Part shown: positions 59,580-64,000 of the stretch, in pieces
Layout of the letters: every line of letters starts with the position of its first letter
How positions within the stretch are numbered: position 1 is the first letter of the stretch
Origin: Candidatus Tanganyikabacteria bacterium
Lineage (GTDB): Bacteria > Cyanobacteriota > Sericytochromatia > S15B-MN24 > VGJW01
DNA length: 64,000 nt
Assembly (NCBI GenBank): GCA_016867265.1
Contig: VGJW01000011.1
Location: forward strand, 34,735-98,734
Direction of reading: 5' to 3'
Position numbers and translations under genes: made by a program
Notes under the pieces: generated by a model
The model's database searches: none
The model's input: only the letters and a program-made list of their open reading frames with translations
What the model was told of the DNA's origin: nothing

Positions 59580-59983
59580 GCCTTGGGACGCTTGTCCGCC
59601 AACCGGGCCATGAGTCGCTCGGCTTCCAGCACGAAGCGCTCGACTTCACCCTCGGCAACACGGTCGCGCTCATCGTCCACCGTCACGGCGAACCGCAACT
59701 TTCGCCCCTCGACCGAAACCAGCGTGGCATTGACCTGGACGTGATGGCCCAGAGGTGTCGCAACCCTGTGCTCGAGGGCAACACGGGTCGTCACGGTGGT
59801 CATGCCGAGAGGCAACACGCCAGACACGGCGTGCACGGCGGCCTGCTCGGCCAAGGCGATCAGAGGCGCGGTCGCAAGCAGGGGAAGCGCCCCGCTGCCG
59901 TGGGCCACAGCCGTGCAACTGTCGGTGACTTGCCCATCGGCCGTGCCGACACGACCCACCAAGTGCTCGAGCGCGTCACGCAT
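59576..59983 (-). CDS. FlK-like hotdog thioesterase
   Basis: 135 residues. Hotdog-fold acyl-CoA thioesterase resembling fluoroacetyl-CoA thioesterase FlK: LLATAPLIALAEQAAVHAV (Glu on the central helix), a TTVTTRVALEHRVATPLGHHV strand and EVERFVLEAERLMARL at the end. Substrate unknown; FlK-like proteins in most bacteria act on short acyl-CoAs. TATGAT lies six bases before the ATG, no Shine-Dalgarno. Confidence 0.82.
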   Translation of the reverse strand: MRDALEHLVGRVGTADGQVTDSCTAVAHGSGALPLLATAPLIALAEQAAVHAVSGVLPLGMTTVTTRVALEHRVATPLGHHVQVNATLVSVEGRKLRFAVTVDDERDRVAEGEVERFVLEAERLMARLADKRPKA

Positions 59984-59989
59984 GGGGCC

Positions 59990-59995
59990 ATCATA
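59990..59995 (-). promoter_or_regulatory. Putative -10 element of the thioesterase-folD unit
   Basis: TATGAT on the reverse strand, six bases (GGCCCC) before the ATG at 59983; predicted leaderless. Confidence 0.55.
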
Positions 59996-60041
59996 ACCCC
60001 TCGGGCGTTACGGATTCCAGCCCAGCGCCATTCCCCGGCGC

Positions 60042-60070
60042 TTGACACTCCTTGGCTGATAGGGCAAATC
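60042..60070 (+). promoter_or_regulatory. Possible sigma-70-type promoter of isocitrate dehydrogenase
   Basis: TTGACA (60042-60047) is a perfect -35; 17 bp on, CAAATC (60065-60070) is a weak -10. The leader would be about 33 bases with GAGGAGAG before the ATG. Confidence 0.35.
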
Positions 60071-60109
60071 ACAGAGACGCGACGGCGCGGAAGTGTCGAG
60101 GAGAGCCAC

Positions 60110-61552
60110 ATGCCCGAACAGTTGGAGACCCATCCCGAAGGACGGACCCATGTTGCTGCCGCCGCCCTGCCGGTCGTGCTGATTCCGGGCGACGGCATCG
60201 GCCCCGAGATCACCACCTGCGTCCGGGACATTCTCGAGGCGGCGGGCGCTCCCCTCGCCTGGCAAGTGCACCCCGCAGGGTTGTGTTGCACGGATCAGGT
60301 TCCGAGCGGGCTTCCGAAAACGACCATGGCCGCCATCGCGGAGCACTGCGTGGCGCTCAAGGGACCTACCGAGACACCCTCGGGCAGCGGTCACAAGAGC
60401 GTCAACGTCACCATCCGTAAGGGCCTCGAGCTTTACGCCAACATCCGCCCCGTGCGCTCGTTGCCCGGCGTCGAGACCCCATATGGCAACATCGATCTGG
60501 TTCTGGTGCGCGAGAACATCGAGGACACCTACGGCGGCATCGAGCACTTCCAGACTCCGGACGTGGCGCAATGCCTGAAGGTCATTACCCGGCCGGGCAC
60601 GCTCGCGGCCTGTCGTCGCGCCTTCAACCTCGCCCGCGATCAGGGTCGCAAGCGCGTTACATGTGTCCATAAGGCCAACATCCACAAACTGACGGACGGC
60701 CTGTTCCTGGAGTGCTTCCGGGAAGTCGCGGCACAGTTCCCCGACATCACCGCCGACGACATCCTGGTCGACAACCTGTGCATGCAGTTGGTCAGGAAAC
60801 CTTCGCAATTCGACGTGCTGATGCTGCCCAATCTCTACGGGGACATTGTCAGCGACCTGTGTGCGGGCTTGGTCGGTGGCTTGGGCGTCGCCCCCTCCGG
60901 CAACATCGGAGACCGCATCGCGGTCTTCGAAGCCGTGCATGGTTCTGCCCCCGACATTGCGGGCAAGGGAGTCGCGAACCCCACGGCCCTGCTGCTCGCC
61001 GCCATCCAGATGCTGCGCCACCTCGGCCTGCTGCTGACGGCAGACCGCATCGAACGGGCGCTTGATGCGGTTCTTGCCGCGGGTATTCGCACACGCGACC
61101 TGGGCGGAACGGCAGGCTCGGCCGAGTTCACCAAGGCAATGATTGCCGCTTTGCCTGCACGCGCGGAATCTGATGCCCTCCCGACCCTGCCCGAAGACCC
61201 GTCCGTCCTCCGGGCAACGGGGTCCGCCGGCGGTACCCGTATCGAGACGATTGGCCTTGATGTCTTCGTGGAGCACGGGGATCTCGCCACCGTCCCCCCG
61301 GTACCCCAGGCCGCAGGAAGGATGCGCCTGAGCATGATCTCGAACAGGGGCACCAAGGTCTACCCGGGTCCCCTGCCGGACATCCGGATGGTCAACTGGT
61401 ATCGCTGCCGCTATGTGGCCGATGGTCCCGTACAGGACAGCGAGATCATGGCGTTGCTCGAATCCGTAAGCCACGCCTGCACCTGGGTCCACATCGAGAG
61501 GCTCAGGACGCAAGAAGGCAAGGCCCTTTACTCGAAGGCCCAGGGCGAGTAG
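60110..61552 (+). CDS. icd: NADP-dependent isocitrate dehydrogenase (Thermus/Rickettsia type)
   Basis: 480 residues from the ATG at 60110, supported by GAGGAGAG (60098-60105). Oxidatively decarboxylates isocitrate to 2-oxoglutarate in the TCA cycle. [11 protein letters not shown], substrate site [23 protein letters not shown] split over residues about 97-119, [35 protein letters not shown] and [16 protein letters not shown] are intact. The C-terminal extension (residues about 360-480) marks the long Thermus-type enzyme. Cofactor assignment is by family, not read directly. Confidence 0.93.
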   Translation: MPEQLETHPEGRTHVAAAALPVVLIPGDGIGPEITTCVRDILEAAGAPLAWQVHPAGLCCTDQVPSGLPKTTMAAIAEHCVALKGPTETPSGSGHKSVNVTIRKGLELYANIRPVRSLPGVETPYGNIDLVLVRENIEDTYGGIEHFQTPDVAQCLKVITRPGTLAACRRAFNLARDQGRKRVTCVHKANIHKLTDGLFLECFREVAAQFPDITADDILVDNLCMQLVRKPSQFDVLMLPNLYGDIVSDLCAGLVGGLGVAPSGNIGDRIAVFEAVHGSAPDIAGKGVANPTALLLAAIQMLRHLGLLLTADRIERALDAVLAAGIRTRDLGGTAGSAEFTKAMIAALPARAESDALPTLPEDPSVLRATGSAGGTRIETIGLDVFVEHGDLATVPPVPQAAGRMRLSMISNRGTKVYPGPLPDIRMVNWYRCRYVADGPVQDSEIMALLESVSHACTWVHIERLRTQEGKALYSKAQGE

Positions 61553-61576
61553 CGCGCAGCGGCCGTTGCCTGTGCG

Positions 61577-63814
61577 TCACGTACCGGCGTAAGGCCAACT
61601 GGCCACAGTCCAACGAGCCACCACCCGACTGCCCTCTCGCAGCGGGGTCGTGAACTCGGCTGGAACGCCATCGACTTCGATACGCAACTGGCCGCCGCCC
61701 TCCGCCCCCTGCGTCACCTCGTCCTGCACGAGCGCAAAAAGATCGGCGACCTGCGGGGGTCGCGCCGCCTCGTGGTGGTACTGGCCTCCCTCCTGAACCC
61801 TGTCCGCAGGTTCGACCCACCGCCCCCCGGCATCCCGGACCCCGGGGGCCGGGACAGAAACCTGCACGACTCGCCCCAACCAATGGACGCCAATAAAACC
61901 AGGCGCAGGATCGGGCATCACCTCGCGTACCAACGGTACCGGACGCTCGGTCCTCCGGCGCGTCAGGACGGCTCCGGGAAGAACCACATCATCACGCTGC
62001 AGGACACGCTCACCCGCAAGCCATGCCGTCTCGCCCAAGCACCACTCTTGACGAACCCCTTCCACCTCGAAGACCAGGACATCCTCCTCGGCATCGGACC
62101 CAAGCGAAGACAGCAGCTCGGACAGGGTGGGGCAGAGGCGATAGACGCCGCCGTCCAGCACAGGGTCATCCCACGAAACCGGAACGCCGGACAGCAGCGG
62201 CTCAAGCGTGAATGCAATCTCCTGCTCGTGCACACGACAGCGAAGCACCCGATCCTTGCCCCACAACTCCGAAAGACTCATGGCAGGCGTCCCCCCGGAG
62301 ACCGCCAATCGCACCCAAAGCCTTGCGTCCTCAGGCAAGGGCTCGTCCAAGCCCAGAACAGCCTCGGCATGGCGAACCTCGGCAGGCTGCCCGGGCATCG
62401 CCGGAACAAGCCGGAGCTGCCCATCGACAGTCACCGTCAAACCAAGCCCAGGACGACCGGACAGATCCCGCGCAGCAAATCCGGCAGCCAGCAATCCGTC
62501 CAGGACCGTCGCAGCCCCCAGGTCCAGGACCTGAACCATGCGCTCTTCGCGATAGCGCTCGGCCAAGGGGTCCTGCTCACGCCACGGAGGAGCCAGGCGG
62601 ACGCCAATTTCTCGAAGACGAAACCCTGGACCGTCAGCCGCCGTCGTCGCAATGCCAAGCGGCGTCACCCCAGCCGGTCCACGGAGCAGAGCAGCCAAAC
62701 GCGAACCCGCAGGCACACGATCCATGTCCACGTCGCGAACCAGTTCACTGCCCCTGACGCCCACCCGGCCGGCAGGCAGGCCCAAGGCTTCGGCCAAGGC
62801 ACCCGCCAATCCGGGAGTCTGGCTGGCCCCCCCGATGGCAAGAACCGCCGCGGGGGGACGACCACCATTCAGCCTCAGGATTTCCTCGGCCACAGCCAAC
62901 GCCCACCGCTGCAAGGCCTGTTCAAGGAGGCCCGCAAGCTCGTCGCAGCGAACCACCACAGGCAGACCGAGGACATCCTGCGCCGGTGAAGGGGAAGGCT
63001 CACCAGCCACCGAGGCAAGCTGCCAGCGGATCTTGAGCGCCTCGGCCTCCGGAAAGTCCAGAAGATGATGCTGCGCCAGCGTCTCGGTCACCAAATCGCC
63101 CGCCAACGGGACCATGGCGTATCCGATTACGGCACCGCCCTGGGTCACGGCAATATCTGAAGTGCCCGCCCCGACATCGACCAAGGCCAGATTGAGCGCA
63201 CGCATCGTTGGCGCCACGGCCACCTCGGCTGCCGCAATGGGCTCCAGCGTCAACCCGGCCAGTTGAAGACCGGCTTCCCGCACGACAGCCACGAGTGCAT
63301 CGGTCACGACCCTGGGCAGGAATGTCGCAATCAACCTCGCGGCCAACTGGGTACCGGCCTGACCCAGCGGCTGGTCGAGGGGGCTGCCGTCCAACTGAAA
63401 ACGCCCCAGGGTGTAGCCGACACAATGGAACCCGGACCGCACCTCGCTACCCAGAAGATCCGAAGCATCGCCAATGCCCTGAATGGCAAGTTGCCGCAGC
63501 ACCTCGGGACCGACGCGACCGGGGCGGGGAATGCCCGCGCAAACATCGACCTCGACCGTACGCAAGGCACGGCCAGCGGCAGCAACGGTCGCAGCCGACA
63601 AGGGTGCGCCGTGCCGTGAAGCCAGCGACTGAACCACCTCGCGAAGGCGCTTGCCGACAAGGGGGATGTCGTGCACCTGGCCATCACGCATGGCCCGGTC
63701 CTCATGGGCGAGAACCTCGCCATCGAGGATGACGAGCCTGCCCCCTGACTCGCGATGCACCAGCAGGCCCACGATGTTGCGGGTGCCGATATCGAGCGCG
63801 AGCTGTGGGTTCAT
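61577..63814 (-). CDS. FtsA-domain ASKHA ATPase, large unassigned C-terminal half
   Basis: 745 residues from the ATG at 63814. Residues 1-370 are an FtsA/PilM-type actin-like ATPase: phosphate 1 LALDIGTRNIVGLLV, phosphate 2 LALVDVGAGTSDIAV and adenosine motif VLAIGGASQTPGLAGAL. The rest (about 370-745) is beta-rich, with no secure family, and includes repeated short blades. Similar long proteins in Firmicutes are annotated as FtsA- or MreB-like; a role in division, pili or cell shape is likely but not settled. No FtsZ neighbour here. TACCAT lies twelve bases upstream. Confidence 0.82.
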   Translation of the reverse strand: MNPQLALDIGTRNIVGLLVHRESGGRLVILDGEVLAHEDRAMRDGQVHDIPLVGKRLREVVQSLASRHGAPLSAATVAAAGRALRTVEVDVCAGIPRPGRVGPEVLRQLAIQGIGDASDLLGSEVRSGFHCVGYTLGRFQLDGSPLDQPLGQAGTQLAARLIATFLPRVVTDALVAVVREAGLQLAGLTLEPIAAAEVAVAPTMRALNLALVDVGAGTSDIAVTQGGAVIGYAMVPLAGDLVTETLAQHHLLDFPEAEALKIRWQLASVAGEPSPSPAQDVLGLPVVVRCDELAGLLEQALQRWALAVAEEILRLNGGRPPAAVLAIGGASQTPGLAGALAEALGLPAGRVGVRGSELVRDVDMDRVPAGSRLAALLRGPAGVTPLGIATTAADGPGFRLREIGVRLAPPWREQDPLAERYREERMVQVLDLGAATVLDGLLAAGFAARDLSGRPGLGLTVTVDGQLRLVPAMPGQPAEVRHAEAVLGLDEPLPEDARLWVRLAVSGGTPAMSLSELWGKDRVLRCRVHEQEIAFTLEPLLSGVPVSWDDPVLDGGVYRLCPTLSELLSSLGSDAEEDVLVFEVEGVRQEWCLGETAWLAGERVLQRDDVVLPGAVLTRRRTERPVPLVREVMPDPAPGFIGVHWLGRVVQVSVPAPGVRDAGGRWVEPADRVQEGGQYHHEAARPPQVADLFALVQDEVTQGAEGGGQLRIEVDGVPAEFTTPLREGSRVVARWTVASWPYAGT

Positions 63815-63826
63815 GGCCGTTGGGTC

Positions 63827-63832
63827 ATGGTA
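63827..63832 (-). promoter_or_regulatory. Putative -10 element of the FtsA-domain gene
   Basis: TACCAT on the reverse strand, twelve bases before the ATG at 63814; the leader would be about six bases. Confidence 0.4.
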
Positions 63833-63889
63833 CCCCAGCACGGGGCAGGGTTGCCCCCTCCCCCCTCCCCACAACCCACAAAAGGACAA

Positions 63890-63926
63890 CCCCCCGGCGC
63901 ATCGGCTTTCGCCGTGCACCGGGGGG
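63890..63926 (-). terminator. Strong GC hairpin, likely terminator for a gene off the right edge
   Basis: CCCCCCGG and CCGGGGGG pair over 8 bp, extended inward by GCA/TGC and CGGC/GCCG around loop TTTC. On the reverse strand it is followed by TTGTCCTTTTG. The remaining bases to 64000 hold no recognisable gene. Confidence 0.55.
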
Positions 63927-64000
63927 TCGCTTCGACAACAGAGGCAAGAGACTTTTTGCAGGTGCCCGTCGTGGCCCTGATCGACCTGTGAGTCATGGTG

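Overview
The window comes from a high-GC, diderm bacterium. Two large outer-membrane beta-barrel proteins, a heptose-bisphosphate phosphatase, lipoproteins with lipoboxes and a MurJ flippase point to a Gram-negative envelope. A selenocysteine tRNA shows that the organism probably makes selenoproteins, although none is visible here. Both tRNAs lack an encoded CCA end and a CCA-adding enzyme is present. The Pho-box-like repeats resemble those of cyanobacteria, and an early-branching relative of Cyanobacteria (such as the Sericytochromatia) is one possibility, but this is a guess and no rRNA is present. No prophage, insertion sequence or CRISPR array was seen; this looks like ordinary chromosome with densely packed genes.

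Layout. Positions 1-5.0 kb hold acyl-CoA metabolism: a fused isobutyryl-CoA mutase (cut by the left edge), a MeaB chaperone and a divergent acyl-CoA dehydrogenase. Positions 5.0-7.9 kb hold two unknown envelope proteins, a small lipoprotein, tRNA-Asp and tRNA-Sec. Positions 8-16.3 kb hold a subtilisin lipoprotein, then a reverse-strand cluster of SpoIIE phosphatase, STAS antagonist, small helical protein and a metallopeptidase/beta-propeller/beta-barrel protein. Positions 16.4-32 kb hold a Gly/Ala-rich unknown protein, an rRNA methyltransferase, an amidohydrolase, EttA, a ROK kinase, an M61 peptidase, a SNF2 ATPase, two alpha/beta hydrolases and the TldE/TldD pair. Positions 32-45 kb hold a lipoprotein, an M20 peptidase, an epimerase, a pseudouridine synthase, a degenerate aconitase-like protein, a cytochrome c, a WYL protein, a bestrophin, a second peptidase/propeller/barrel paralogue and a four-repeat peptidoglycan-binding-like protein. 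Positions 44.9-54.3 kb are a tight reverse-strand run: GmhB, MurJ, an unknown gene, a DUF4388 protein, a complete branched-chain amino-acid ABC transporter (LivK-H-M-G-F) and Cca. Positions 54.3-64 kb hold SppA, an ArsR/carbonic-anhydrase-like/SulP operon, FolD with a thioesterase, isocitrate dehydrogenase and an FtsA-domain ATPase.

The main unusual signals are these. (1) A 572-residue protein at 35798-37516 follows the aconitase fold from end to end but has lost the key catalytic and iron-sulfur motifs. (2) Four genes for exported or unknown proteins carry 11-bp-periodic CTTRA direct repeats upstream, the architecture of a PhoB/OmpR-type operator. (3) About a dozen genes have a TANNNT hexamer 5-12 bp in front of the start codon and no Shine-Dalgarno sequence, so many first genes are probably leaderless. 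(4) The carbonic-anhydrase-like protein paired with the SulP transporter has Arg in place of the last zinc-ligand Cys and lacks the C-terminal part of the fold.

Functional links. IcmF, MeaB and the acyl-CoA dehydrogenase fit branched-chain acyl-CoA degradation, and the Liv transporter could feed it. The STAS protein and SpoIIE phosphatase form a partner-switching pair. TldE/TldD, M61, M20, S8 and SppA give the region a strong peptidase content. The ArsR, carbonic-anhydrase-like and SulP genes look like one regulated anion or bicarbonate uptake operon.
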